Positions 1-7,770 of a stretch of 13,959 bases of DNA are shown here, in pieces. The notes under the pieces were generated by a model. The model was not told where the DNA came from. It searched no databases and saw nothing but the letters and a program-made list of their open reading frames with translations. Where the stretch lies: contig DDZT01000052.1 in assembly GCA_002346435.1 (NCBI GenBank), forward strand, positions 1-13,959, given 5' to 3'. Each line of letters opens with the position of its first letter. Within the stretch, counting starts at the first letter, position 1. The stretch comes from Anaerolineales bacterium UBA3001 (GTDB lineage Bacteria > Chloroflexota > Anaerolineae > Anaerolineales > UBA11657). The translations under genes were made by a program, and so were the position numbers.

Positions 1-791
1 AAACTGCGCTTCTGACCACCATTACCATAAGGAGTAAGTGGGTGACCAATAATTGCCTGGCAACAAAAGCGATTGATGATCGTACCAAATGCTTGATCGA
101 AATCCACTCTGGTAATCATCTTTTCATCATTCTGCATTTCATCAACACGGGTACCAAACACCACCCCTTGCATAATGTCAGTACTACGCAATCCCCACAT
201 CTTACAAGCAAACATAACATTATTGCTATCATGCACCTTGCTCCAATGATACCAAGACCCTGCTTGCCTTGGAAAAGGCAGTACATCCTTTCTACCCTGA
301 TACTCTATTTCAAAAAATCCTTCCGGAATATCAATATTTGGTGTGCCATATTCACCCATAGTACCCAACTTAACCAAGTGAGCATCGGGTGTAATGTCTC
401 GCATAGCATGTAATATATTAAGAGTTCCTACAATATTGTTTTGTTGGACGAGAACCGTATGCTCCAAATCAATCATGGAATATGGTGCTGAAGGACACTC
501 ACCCAAATGTACTATAGCTTCTGGTCGAAAATCTGACACAGAATCACGCACAAATTCCCAATCAGTTAAATCACCTTCTCTGAACCACAGATTTTCACTG
601 AAAGCATCTTGATAAGCACTCTTACGGTCATCCATGTCCAAAATTGGCGTAGCACTCTGGCTGCCCATTTCTGAAACCCATTGCCTACGTTGGTACCCAT
701 CAACTCCACCAACCTGATGTCCACGAGCAGCTAGATACTGTGCAAGTGGCCACCCCAAGTATCCATCTATACCTGCAATAAATACCCGCAT
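1..791 (-). CDS. sqdB: UDP-sulfoquinovose synthase homologue (SQD1/SqdB/Agl3 family), partial, 3' end beyond window
   Basis: Family members convert UDP-glucose plus sulfite to UDP-sulfoquinovose, the donor for sulfolipid or for sulfonated glycans. I translated this frame by hand: 263 residues with no internal stop, leaving the left edge inside the C-terminal part (plant SQD1 and bacterial homologues are roughly 390-400 residues). The N-terminal NAD motif is GIDGYLGW (residues 7-14), matching GGDGYCGW of SQD1. Further family blocks are SAPYSMID (101-108), QQNNIVGTLN (116-125), LVKLGTMGEYGTPNIDI (139-155), YHWSKVHDS (181-189), QGVVFGTR (208-215) and GHPLTPYGNGGQ (249-260). The SDR catalytic residues are present: Thr144, Tyr181 and Lys185. 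The start is ATG at 791, with AGGAGG 11 bases upstream. It sits 20 bases after the permease stop, so the two are probably co-transcribed. The family assignment is strong; the exact product (UDP-sulfoquinovose or a related sulfonated sugar) is inferred. Confidence 0.9.
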   Translation of the reverse strand, partial: MRVFIAGIDGYLGWPLAQYLAARGHQVGGVDGYQRRQWVSEMGSQSATPILDMDDRKSAYQDAFSENLWFREGDLTDWEFVRDSVSDFRPEAIVHLGECPSAPYSMIDLEHTVLVQQNNIVGTLNILHAMRDITPDAHLVKLGTMGEYGTPNIDIPEGFFEIEYQGRKDVLPFPRQAGSWYHWSKVHDSNNVMFACKMWGLRSTDIMQGVVFGTRVDEMQNDEKMITRVDFDQAFGTIINRFCCQAIIGHPLTPYGNGGQKRS

Positions 792-802
792 AATTACATG
801 TG

Positions 803-808
803 CCTCCT
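803..808 (-). promoter_or_regulatory. Shine-Dalgarno site of the sulfoquinovose synthase gene, with an ATG-TAA start-stop in the spacer
   Basis: AGGAGG lies 11 bases before the ATG at 791. Inside that spacer an ATG (799-797) is followed directly by TAA (796-794), a minimal start-stop only three bases from the Shine-Dalgarno site. The true start is set by homology, because the GxDGYxG motif begins at residue 7 in the frame of the ATG at 791. Confidence 0.6.
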
Positions 809-811
809 AAA

Positions 812-1312
812 TTATAAAGATTCCGCAAAGAAAGTCTGTGCTATCAAACCAGCAATTGGCGCAAGTAAACATACACTTGCAATTCTGATAACAGTAAACT
901 TCCATCCCAGAAGTCCAATTTCTAATGGCAGACGGTCCAAAGACCACAATCCCCATCCAGTTAGATAGGCAACAGCAACTCCCACGCTGCTACCAGAACG
1001 CAGAAGTCCAGCAAGTATTGGGACTGTGACGACCGGTCCACCGGGTGTTAAAGTTCCAAGCATTGACCCAATCAATATACCGCGGAAACCAGATTGTGGG
1101 CCAAGCCACTCAGAAATGAATGATTGGTATTCGACAGCCAACACCTGAGCCATACCAGCTACTACTAATGCGATCAATAGCAAAGGTAATACTTCTATCA
1201 TCATTTTATAAGAGACCTTCATACCAACAATATGTTGGTCTCCACCTTGATAATAAGCTACCATACTTAGTATGACTGCTATCGCAGCCATTATCAATGT
1301 TGGAATTAGCAT
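812..1312 (-). CDS. Short YraQ/ArsP-like (PF03773-type) membrane permease
   Basis: A hydrophobic protein of 166 residues from the chosen start, with about four to five membrane segments. The sequence GTLTPGGPVVTVPILAGLLR followed by RSG, then WGLWSLDRLPLEIGLLGWKF and a final hydrophobic helix, is the recognisable second-half signature of YraQ/ArsP-like permeases (Pro-Gly-Gly-Pro in a membrane loop, then an arginine-proline-x-glutamate motif). Full-length YraQ proteins are about twice this size, so this is a single-unit version that may act as a dimer. ATG at 1312 is preferred over the longer TTG frame from 1366, because GGAGGG lies 8 bases before it and the longer frame runs through a palindrome. 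ArsP exports organoarsenicals; the substrate here is unknown. Sitting directly upstream of the sulfoquinovose synthase, it could move sulfite or a sulfonate, which is inference only. Confidence 0.75.
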   Translation of the reverse strand: MLIPTLIMAAIAVILSMVAYYQGGDQHIVGMKVSYKMMIEVLPLLLIALVVAGMAQVLAVEYQSFISEWLGPQSGFRGILIGSMLGTLTPGGPVVTVPILAGLLRSGSSVGVAVAYLTGWGLWSLDRLPLEIGLLGWKFTVIRIASVCLLAPIAGLIAQTFFAESL

Positions 1313-1320
1313 ACCCGAAT

Positions 1321-1326
1321 CCCTCC
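1321..1326 (-). promoter_or_regulatory. Shine-Dalgarno site that decides the permease start
   Basis: GGAGGG followed by an 8-base spacer to the ATG at 1312. The longer frame starts at a TTG (1366) or ATG (1339) with no such site, so the shorter protein is favoured. Confidence 0.6.
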
Positions 1327-1355
1327 AATTATCATACATAGTAGTTAATTGCGGT

Positions 1356-1371
1356 AGTGATAGCAATCACA
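1356..1371. promoter_or_regulatory. CRP/FNR-like palindrome upstream of permease-synthase pair
   Basis: Read on the minus strand, this is TGTGATTGCTATCACT. It contains the perfect inverted repeat GTGAT-N4-ATCAC and matches the CRP consensus TGTGA-N6-TCACA at nine of ten fixed positions. It lies in the 115-base gap between the upstream glycosyltransferase-like gene and the permease, about 30 bases before the permease Shine-Dalgarno site. A weak -10-like TATGAT follows at 1336-1331, but its predicted start point would fall inside the Shine-Dalgarno site, so the promoter geometry is unresolved. The binding protein is not identified. Confidence 0.35.
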
Positions 1372-1427
1372 GATTGACTGTCATATCGAAAAAGTACACA
1401 GACAAGTTTTGGATTATGTGAATCAAA

Positions 1428-3053
1428 CTACCACGGATCGTTACTGTCGATCACACAATAATTCACAGGATGATAAACACTAACTGGACCGTCTTTCCAC
1501 ACAACATCTGCATTGGGCTGCCCAACAATATAATATTCGCCTTCTATCGACGACAAATACAAATTGATGTTGCTTGGATTACGCCATCGCTGATACATAA
1601 CATATAGATCATCAATAATTGGCAAATTTATTCGTGGAATATAATCAAAATGTATGAAAAATCCACTTTTTACTCTTCCATCACAATTGTCAATATCCCA
1701 GCTTATGTTATCTCCTCCAAAACGCTCTAACCCTACGTGAGGACATGGCACACCCACTAAAGACTGAATTGCTGGCATCATCATACCATCCGTAGCGCAT
1801 ACACCCGACACTAATTGTGTAGACAACTCATTTGGTATTGGAACTATCTTGTTCAAGTAACCAATCGAAACACGCACTACAAGACCACCAATAAAAACAG
1901 CAATCACAAATCTGTTGATCTTTGATCCTATTAATGCAAAAGATAAATTTCCCGACAATAACTTTGCCCATAGTGCAGTTTGAGCAAGTGCAAACAACAC
2001 AATTGTCCCAGGATGTTCTGCATGCTGTTGTGGAAACAGCAACCACCAAACAGTGCCACCTAGCGAAGTTATAACCCAGAGAAAGTCAAAATCGCTTATT
2101 TCTGTAAATTTTTGAGTAGCAAACAGACTTACAATATGATAAATTATCAACACAGTAATACCTATACCAAGATAATATTCAATTCGGATTAAAAGCAGAC
2201 TATAATAGTTTGCAGAAGTAAGGTAGTTCAACCAATCGGTTCTTTCTGCGACTCTTGATGATATTTCATCAAATCCATATTGGTTTGACAACAAGTAAAT
2301 ACGGACAAACAAAGATCCAATACCTAAAGCAGGTGCGGTCATTAGCAAGAAGAATTGCCGCCAAGAAATATTAATACGATGAAAATAGGCTAATCCTCCT
2401 AGAACAACAAAGGACCAAGGAAGCAATTGTAACGAAAATAGGCTTGTAACTAATAACATAATCCAAGACCACACAAACCTACTAGTAGCCCATCGACCTG
2501 GTACACACCAAAGATATAAATTAACACCTGAGAACAATGTCACATACGGAACCCAATAACCAAGTGTAGTGCTCCAACCCAAAAACCAGTATGATAGCCC
2601 ACAGACAGCAAAAAAATATGCTCCAACCTTATAATCACTATATCTTCTCCAAACAACCGTCCATAAAATCAACCCTGACATAGAAAGAAATAACATTACG
2701 ACGCGGTGGACCACTAATGACCTAGCTCCTACATAATCCAAAGCAAATGCAACCCACTCATACCCTGATGGCCAATGAGTATATACATAAGCATAACCAC
2801 TTTTGGGGTTCAATGACACAATGTCAATAGTATGTGCTACACCCCTAATAGGGAAAAACTGAGTTTCCTGCCAACCAATACGCTTGGCATTTGCAACACT
2901 TGTAAGAACTGCACCGTCAACCCAAGCATCCCCAGCATTAATCCAGTAACTTCCAAAAGGTGACTTCATATACCACACAGCCATAACCAAAAGGCTGATA
3001 ATCACCACTAATTTGGGACGTGGATTAGACTGAAAATCAAAGATATTTAGCAT
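1428..3053 (-). CDS. Polytopic GT-C / PMT_2-like glycosyltransferase
   Basis: A 541-residue membrane protein. A membrane helix at about residues 15-30 leads into a first outside loop with GDAWVDG (41-47, Asp42 and Asp46), then YTHWPSGYEWVAFAL (91-105), and then many hydrophobic segments to about residue 400 and a soluble C-terminal part. An acidic loop after the first helix and an H-x-P-x-G segment before a run of helices is the usual plan of family 39-type (dolichyl-phosphate mannosyltransferase-like) enzymes. These transfer a sugar from a polyprenyl-phosphate donor on the outer face of the membrane. Donor and acceptor cannot be read from the sequence. The ATG lies 7 bases after the stop of the preceding membrane-protein gene, with GAGG overlapping that gene's end, so the two are likely translated together. 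The call is by overall architecture, with no exact match recalled. Confidence 0.65.
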   Translation of the reverse strand: MLNIFDFQSNPRPKLVVIISLLVMAVWYMKSPFGSYWINAGDAWVDGAVLTSVANAKRIGWQETQFFPIRGVAHTIDIVSLNPKSGYAYVYTHWPSGYEWVAFALDYVGARSLVVHRVVMLFLSMSGLILWTVVWRRYSDYKVGAYFFAVCGLSYWFLGWSTTLGYWVPYVTLFSGVNLYLWCVPGRWATSRFVWSWIMLLVTSLFSLQLLPWSFVVLGGLAYFHRINISWRQFFLLMTAPALGIGSLFVRIYLLSNQYGFDEISSRVAERTDWLNYLTSANYYSLLLIRIEYYLGIGITVLIIYHIVSLFATQKFTEISDFDFLWVITSLGGTVWWLLFPQQHAEHPGTIVLFALAQTALWAKLLSGNLSFALIGSKINRFVIAVFIGGLVVRVSIGYLNKIVPIPNELSTQLVSGVCATDGMMMPAIQSLVGVPCPHVGLERFGGDNISWDIDNCDGRVKSGFFIHFDYIPRINLPIIDDLYVMYQRWRNPSNINLYLSSIEGEYYIVGQPNADVVWKDGPVSVYHPVNYCVIDSNDPW

Positions 3054-3060
3054 GCTATTT

Positions 3061-4986
3061 TCAATTCCTCACAACCACATGCCATGCTGGGTAATTCACT
3101 TGCCTACAGCCAAAAGTCGGCGCAATTGTGGGGTCTTTTGCACTTATTTCATAAATACTTACTGCTGGACTCAGTCCTCTGGCATCACGACTGTATTTGG
3201 CACTTACATTCAAACTCGCCGGTACATTGATTAAATCCCATGGGTCGCCCACTTTTTCAACATATTGGAATCCCAAATCATACAACTTAGACATATCGTC
3301 TAGACCACCATTAAGGAGATTTTGTTCGTCTTTGGTTGCCATGCATTGAATAAGATCACTTCGCAACCAATAAGTGTACCCGCTACTCACATTGATGCGG
3401 TCGCCTATACCAGCTAATGCATTCATAGCCAACATATCGTGACATTCAGGCAAGGGAAATCCTTCTAGGTCACATATGCCAACACCTTGTATCTTGTAGC
3501 GGAACAACCTTTTCATATCCTGTTCGATGGTCGAGTAACCAATCAATCCAATACACAAACACACCATTAACACACTTCTAAACCATCTATTTTTCCGACT
3601 GGAACAATATACATTTTCAGTAGCAAACGCAATAGCAGGTATAAGTGATAACAAAGCTGGAAGCATAAACCTTGGTGCAAAATACCTCGCTTGCAAGACT
3701 GCCCCAAGTAATACCGTAATTAGAATTACTATACTAAAACGTACTAGGAAATGATGTTTTCTCCACGTATCGATAGGTACTAGCAATATAAGTGGCGCAA
3801 ACGCTAAATACAACCCTGATAAATTTCCGTATTGGAAAAGATAATCACCATACACCAATGCAAACGGATAAGTTAGCAGTATATTACGTGCGACATCCAG
3901 AGAATTCCAATATCCTTGTGAATTATATTTATCGCCAATTTCCCCATCCAAGAAAACAAATGGAGCAAATGGTTCTTGGAACAGGATACTATTTTTTACA
4001 ACAAGTGTGAACAAAGGCAATATCATAATGAGAATGAAACGAATCCACACATGCATTGGATACCTGGATTTGCGCACTTCCCACAATAATATTATGGATA
4101 TTGGTAACGCTACGGCGATAACATATGTCGCTTTAGCAACTACAGCAAATCCAGTAAATAGACCAGCCAGATAAAAAGCTGACCAATTTACTGAAGATCG
4201 TTTGACCTCCACAACCCAATACAAAGCTGCAAGCCCCAAACATGCGGCAAAAACATCCACTTTACCATCAATCATATAAAAACTTACAGCTGTAGATGAT
4301 AATAGCATTACCATAGCAACTACTTTGCCTACGTTCCCTACGCCTAGGCTTCCGCAGAGAGACACCAAGATAGCAAGCATAGTTAGAGTAGTGACCCAAA
4401 CAAATAACAAAGCTGCCTGCTCGTTACCAAGTGCTAACATGACCGAATGATGCATTTCACCGAATAGCCCGGATATGCTATGAGTATGTTCATATCCAAT
4501 TACAGGCATAAGCCGACCAGATGCAGCCATCAATTTGGGCAATACCATGTAGAAAAAGATACCGTCACCAGCACCAAATCTAACAGGCAAACTAGCATTA
4601 AAAATGCCGAATAGGATCACTACCAAAACCACTAAAATTTCTACAAATTTCATATGCAGTGGCAGTGCAACAAAATGATGAGTTATCTGACCAAATAACC
4701 GATTGAACAAATCTACAATATCCCTACGTACAAATATTATTGCTATTGATACAATCAATAGCATCAGTACAATAATAGGAATCGGAAAGAAATAACCCAT
4801 CAAACCAAGTCCTGTCCATGCAATTACGAACAAGCATTGACCCATCATCAATGCAGTTGCTATGATTGCCAATGCCGAATAATTGCGCCAGGTACTCCGT
4901 GCAACACCAATTAATGGAAGCAACAAAAATCCAATGGTCAAACATGAGATCGTATATATTAGGCAAAGACTTACTGATACAAACAT
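3061..4986 (-). CDS. Polytopic GT-C-like membrane glycosyltransferase or glycan-assembly protein
   Basis: A 641-residue membrane protein with three hydrophobic stretches in the first 90 residues, another at about 114-130, and then the loop GAGDGIFFYMVLPKLMAASG (138-157), whose Asp141 and following 'YxxLPKL' pattern resemble the first catalytic loop of GT-C enzymes. About eight further helices follow up to about residue 490. The remainder is a soluble region with several cysteines (among them GVGICDLEGFPLPECHDMLA), probably outside the cell. Such proteins usually transfer sugars from lipid-linked donors in lipopolysaccharide, S-layer or teichoic-type glycan pathways. No clear Shine-Dalgarno site precedes the ATG at 4986. 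A small palindrome separates it from the 64-codon ORF upstream. The family call rests on topology and one loop, so specificity is unknown. Confidence 0.6.
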   Translation of the reverse strand: MFVSVSLCLIYTISCLTIGFLLLPLIGVARSTWRNYSALAIIATALMMGQCLFVIAWTGLGLMGYFFPIPIIVLMLLIVSIAIIFVRRDIVDLFNRLFGQITHHFVALPLHMKFVEILVVLVVILFGIFNASLPVRFGAGDGIFFYMVLPKLMAASGRLMPVIGYEHTHSISGLFGEMHHSVMLALGNEQAALLFVWVTTLTMLAILVSLCGSLGVGNVGKVVAMVMLLSSTAVSFYMIDGKVDVFAACLGLAALYWVVEVKRSSVNWSAFYLAGLFTGFAVVAKATYVIAVALPISIILLWEVRKSRYPMHVWIRFILIMILPLFTLVVKNSILFQEPFAPFVFLDGEIGDKYNSQGYWNSLDVARNILLTYPFALVYGDYLFQYGNLSGLYLAFAPLILLVPIDTWRKHHFLVRFSIVILITVLLGAVLQARYFAPRFMLPALLSLIPAIAFATENVYCSSRKNRWFRSVLMVCLCIGLIGYSTIEQDMKRLFRYKIQGVGICDLEGFPLPECHDMLAMNALAGIGDRINVSSGYTYWLRSDLIQCMATKDEQNLLNGGLDDMSKLYDLGFQYVEKVGDPWDLINVPASLNVSAKYSRDARGLSPAVSIYEISAKDPTIAPTFGCRQVNYPAWHVVVRN

Positions 4987-4999
4987 GAAGTTAACTGTT

Positions 5000-5014
5000 T
5001 TCTAATGATTAGAA
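5000..5014. repeat. Short perfect inverted repeat between two ORFs
   Basis: TTCTAAT-G-ATTAGAA is a perfect 7-base inverted repeat around one base. It overlaps the stop codon of the 64-codon ORF and lies 14 bases before the next ATG. It is too AT-rich and lacks a T-run, so it is not a convincing intrinsic terminator; an operator or a chance palindrome are alternatives. Confidence 0.4.
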
Positions 5015-5203
5015 TCCAATCCAAAGTTTGAGCTCTTGCAGCAATATCATAGGTGGCCACATATCATAAACTTCTAGAAAACTAGTAAATGGTTCATATA
5101 TGTTCACGCGTAGCCTGATTGACACAGCTGCTAACATCCATACAGATAACACTACACGCACCACAAAATTATTAATTGATTTGTTTGAAAACAATGAAAA
5201 CAC
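5009..5203 (-). CDS. Small hypothetical membrane ORF, 64 codons
   Basis: I do not recognise this protein. It starts with GTG, has one hydrophobic stretch at about residues 14-28 (VVRVVLSVWMLAAVS) and ends in a tryptophan- and proline-containing tail (VYDMWPPMILLQELKLWIGF). It fills the gap between the YfhO-like gene (51 bases upstream) and the next GT-C-like gene (22 bases downstream), on the same strand as everything else. The GTG has no good Shine-Dalgarno site, which weakens the case. It could be a real single-pass small protein, a remnant of a larger gene, or chance; spacing and hydrophobic pattern favour the first slightly. Confidence 0.4.
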   Translation of the reverse strand: MFSLFSNKSINNFVVRVVLSVWMLAAVSIRLRVNIYEPFTSFLEVYDMWPPMILLQELKLWIGF

Positions 5204-5254
5204 CTATATACGATTTATTTATTAACACTGATTATTGAATTGAACTACGATAAC

Positions 5255-7726
5255 TCAAGACGAGCGACTAAGAGAATCGGTAGAGTTCCTCAACTTGGAA
5301 AGCATCAAAATAGTCGCACCCCAAACTACAATAGCTACAGCTAGAGATAATGCTACCTTCATAGCAAACAAGGTTAATTCAGGACGATAATACATTATGA
5401 CTTCACTAGATCCCTTTGGTACGATAACACCTTTGAATGTGCCGTATACGTTCAACAACTCTGATTGTTTACCATTTATTTCTACCTTCCAACCTGGAGA
5501 ATTGTTGTCAGGATAAACTAAAATTCCATCCTTTGATACATCAACATCAAATTCAATGCGATCAGGATGATAAGCCTCAATCATGACGGATCCTGTTGCT
5601 TGGTCAGGTGAATTAACCAACGATAATTCTTCGCTTTCTGAACCTAACAAATACACTTTTTCTCGTAAATCAACATTAGATGCAGTAGTCATTCCCTCGA
5701 ATAATTCACCTGTGTCTGAAAAAGTTTCCGTATCAAATGCAATCCATGCTTCAGGAAACGCATCTTCATTCCTATAGAGATAGACCTCTTGCCAAAATGG
5801 GGGTTTGGTTTTCTGTGGTAAACCAACCAATCGGCGACTTAATGTAGCCCACCATGGTACTGAAGACATTTCTGTAGTACCAATATCAATATATGTAAGA
5901 TTATAGCTATCCGAATCATTTATCATCCTACCTGAAGATACATACTTTGTTCCCATCATATTCAACAAAGGTCTATAGACAATGCTGTCTATATTTCCAC
6001 CATCCTCAATATCATCACTATTCCAATACAAAGTCAACCTTCTAGGATAGCTCAAGTAATCATTCCTTAACTCTTCTGAGCGATCCATAACTGGATCAAT
6101 CAACGCCATCCAGAATCTGGCATATTGATCAGTGACTACACTTGAATATCCATTAATTGTGGGTATTCCATATCTAGGAGGAGCAACAGATTGTACAGCA
6201 GTTTGCCAGACTACAGCAGTCTTTGCAAATTCTGGGTTTGACTGTGAAGATATATATTCATATGCAGGACTACTTACTGCCTGGAATGAAGACATCGCCA
6301 AAACATTCACTGAGGCAAAGCGCAAAGTTTGAAACCAACTATCTAAAATACACACACAAAAGAATGGTAGTGAGCGCCTGCTTAATTTCGCTGTATTTGA
6401 AAACCATTTTGAAAAATCATTGAGATGTAATCCCAAACATCGATTAATCATCAATAACATAACAATGATCACAACACTGATATATGATATGGCATAAAGT
6501 AAGTAAAGTTGTCCTGTACTCCATGATAAATTCCAAGCCAGTGCTGTTCTATATAATTGAATAGATATCATGACAATTATCAATAAACAAGTTAATTCAG
6601 GTCGTTTCCGCATGTAGCGAAACCATGTGGGCTGTTCGATTCCATGCGCCAACTGTACCAATCCCCATATTGCTACTGGAATAAAAAACACAGGCAATGA
6701 ATTAATAATGTATGCTAAATTCCTAAGAGTTCTTACTTGGTCAAACCATGACCATACAGTAAGTAATGGGTACACAAAGTATGCAGTTAACACCATAGTC
6801 AATATAACCCACAATAGCGCCCGGATCTCTCTGGGTTTGTTTGATAGGGTAACGGTCACCAAAAACCCTATGTAAGGAATTAGACCAACCTGCGAAAAAT
6901 AGGTTAAGTAAGTTAAAGGACGTAAGAAGCTAATGGCAGCGACACCAAAATCTTGTACGTGCGAATCTCCCCATGTATTACGGGTAGCAGTAGGAAGAAC
7001 ACCCCATAACTCCAATAACATAGGTGTAAACATAACTAGCCCAATACACCAAATGCCAACTAGACGTGCAAGAGCGGAAACCATATTCGATCGTTTACCG
7101 GAATATAAAGCTAAAACTAATACCAGATGCAATGGGGCCTGCACCAAACCTATCCTGACATGGTTATACAAAACAAAACCTAAGAGTAGACCTGCAAAAA
7201 ATGTAGGGTATAAAGATCGGGAACCTAGAGCTCTATTAGACACAAAGAAAAACAAAGGGAGCCAAGCAGGTGTAAACACATCTTCATATATTATGTTTAC
7301 GACAAAAGCAAATACGAGCCCCCCGAGGGAGGCACCCACTTCCCCTATTTTGGGCACATCTCTGATAAACAGGTACATACCCAGACAAGATATGAAAATA
7401 GTGACAATTCTGTGTGCTATATAAGACCAATGTATTGGAAAAAATAGACCAAGCACACCAAATAATAGATCATTATCACCATGCGTGAGAAAAGAGAATC
7501 CTCCACGAGCAAGTGGATACCAGAGATGAAATCCATATTCCTTCCACAACAAACTATCCCCATATCTTACTGTAACGTATTGTTCCAAGTAATCCCACGC
7601 ACGTACTAAGGATAGATCACCCATAGTCAGCCGTAATCCGTGCATTGCCACCACTACAATAGCAAACAGAAGTAATACACGTATATTTAAGATCCTATTA
7701 AGACCTAATGATTTGTCAGAATGCAT
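5255..7726 (-). CDS. YfhO-like large polytopic membrane protein
   Basis: An 823-residue protein with a first membrane helix at about residues 14-31. An outside loop follows, DYLEQYVTVRYGDSLLW (45-61) and then YPLARGGFSFLTHGD (70-84), matching the 'G..plW.P...gG' loop of YfhO-type (PF09586) proteins. About a dozen helices run to about residue 430. A large external domain follows, ending with NNSPGWKVEINGKQSELLNV (741-760) and GVIVPKGSSEVIMYYRP (763-779), the beta-rich C-terminal block typical of YfhO. One final helix lies at about 784-808. YfhO proteins are GT-C-fold membrane proteins linked to glycosylation of lipoteichoic acid or other surface polymers; the exact reaction here is unknown. 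The gene lies 44 bases after the DUF5989-like gene, in the same operon direction, and its ATG lacks a strong ribosome site. Confidence 0.8.
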   Translation of the reverse strand: MHSDKSLGLNRILNIRVLLLFAIVVVAMHGLRLTMGDLSLVRAWDYLEQYVTVRYGDSLLWKEYGFHLWYPLARGGFSFLTHGDNDLLFGVLGLFFPIHWSYIAHRIVTIFISCLGMYLFIRDVPKIGEVGASLGGLVFAFVVNIIYEDVFTPAWLPLFFFVSNRALGSRSLYPTFFAGLLLGFVLYNHVRIGLVQAPLHLVLVLALYSGKRSNMVSALARLVGIWCIGLVMFTPMLLELWGVLPTATRNTWGDSHVQDFGVAAISFLRPLTYLTYFSQVGLIPYIGFLVTVTLSNKPREIRALLWVILTMVLTAYFVYPLLTVWSWFDQVRTLRNLAYIINSLPVFFIPVAIWGLVQLAHGIEQPTWFRYMRKRPELTCLLIIVMISIQLYRTALAWNLSWSTGQLYLLYAISYISVVIIVMLLMINRCLGLHLNDFSKWFSNTAKLSRRSLPFFCVCILDSWFQTLRFASVNVLAMSSFQAVSSPAYEYISSQSNPEFAKTAVVWQTAVQSVAPPRYGIPTINGYSSVVTDQYARFWMALIDPVMDRSEELRNDYLSYPRRLTLYWNSDDIEDGGNIDSIVYRPLLNMMGTKYVSSGRMINDSDSYNLTYIDIGTTEMSSVPWWATLSRRLVGLPQKTKPPFWQEVYLYRNEDAFPEAWIAFDTETFSDTGELFEGMTTASNVDLREKVYLLGSESEELSLVNSPDQATGSVMIEAYHPDRIEFDVDVSKDGILVYPDNNSPGWKVEINGKQSELLNVYGTFKGVIVPKGSSEVIMYYRPELTLFAMKVALSLAVAIVVWGATILMLSKLRNSTDSLSRSS

Positions 7727-7770
7727 GTATAACGATAATTAGTAACAACTCTATTTCTAGATCAATAATA

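Noticed and set aside
42..413. Plus-strand frame of 123 codons at the left end
   Set aside because: Antisense to the sulfoquinovose synthase homologue, whose frame matches a known family throughout.
1313..1366. Longer TTG start for the permease
   Set aside because: The added residues are not hydrophobic or conserved-looking, and a strong ribosome site lies directly before the ATG at 1312.
1828..2049. Minus-strand 73-codon frame
   Set aside because: Out-of-frame shadow inside the 541-residue GT-C-like gene, rich in Cys and Trp with no ribosome site.
4724..4966. Minus-strand 80-codon frame
   Set aside because: Out-of-frame shadow inside the 5' part of the 641-residue membrane protein gene.
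6933..7424. Open frame of 163 codons on the plus strand
   Set aside because: It lies wholly antisense to the YfhO-like gene, has a composition unlike a folded protein and no ribosome site; all good genes are on the minus strand.
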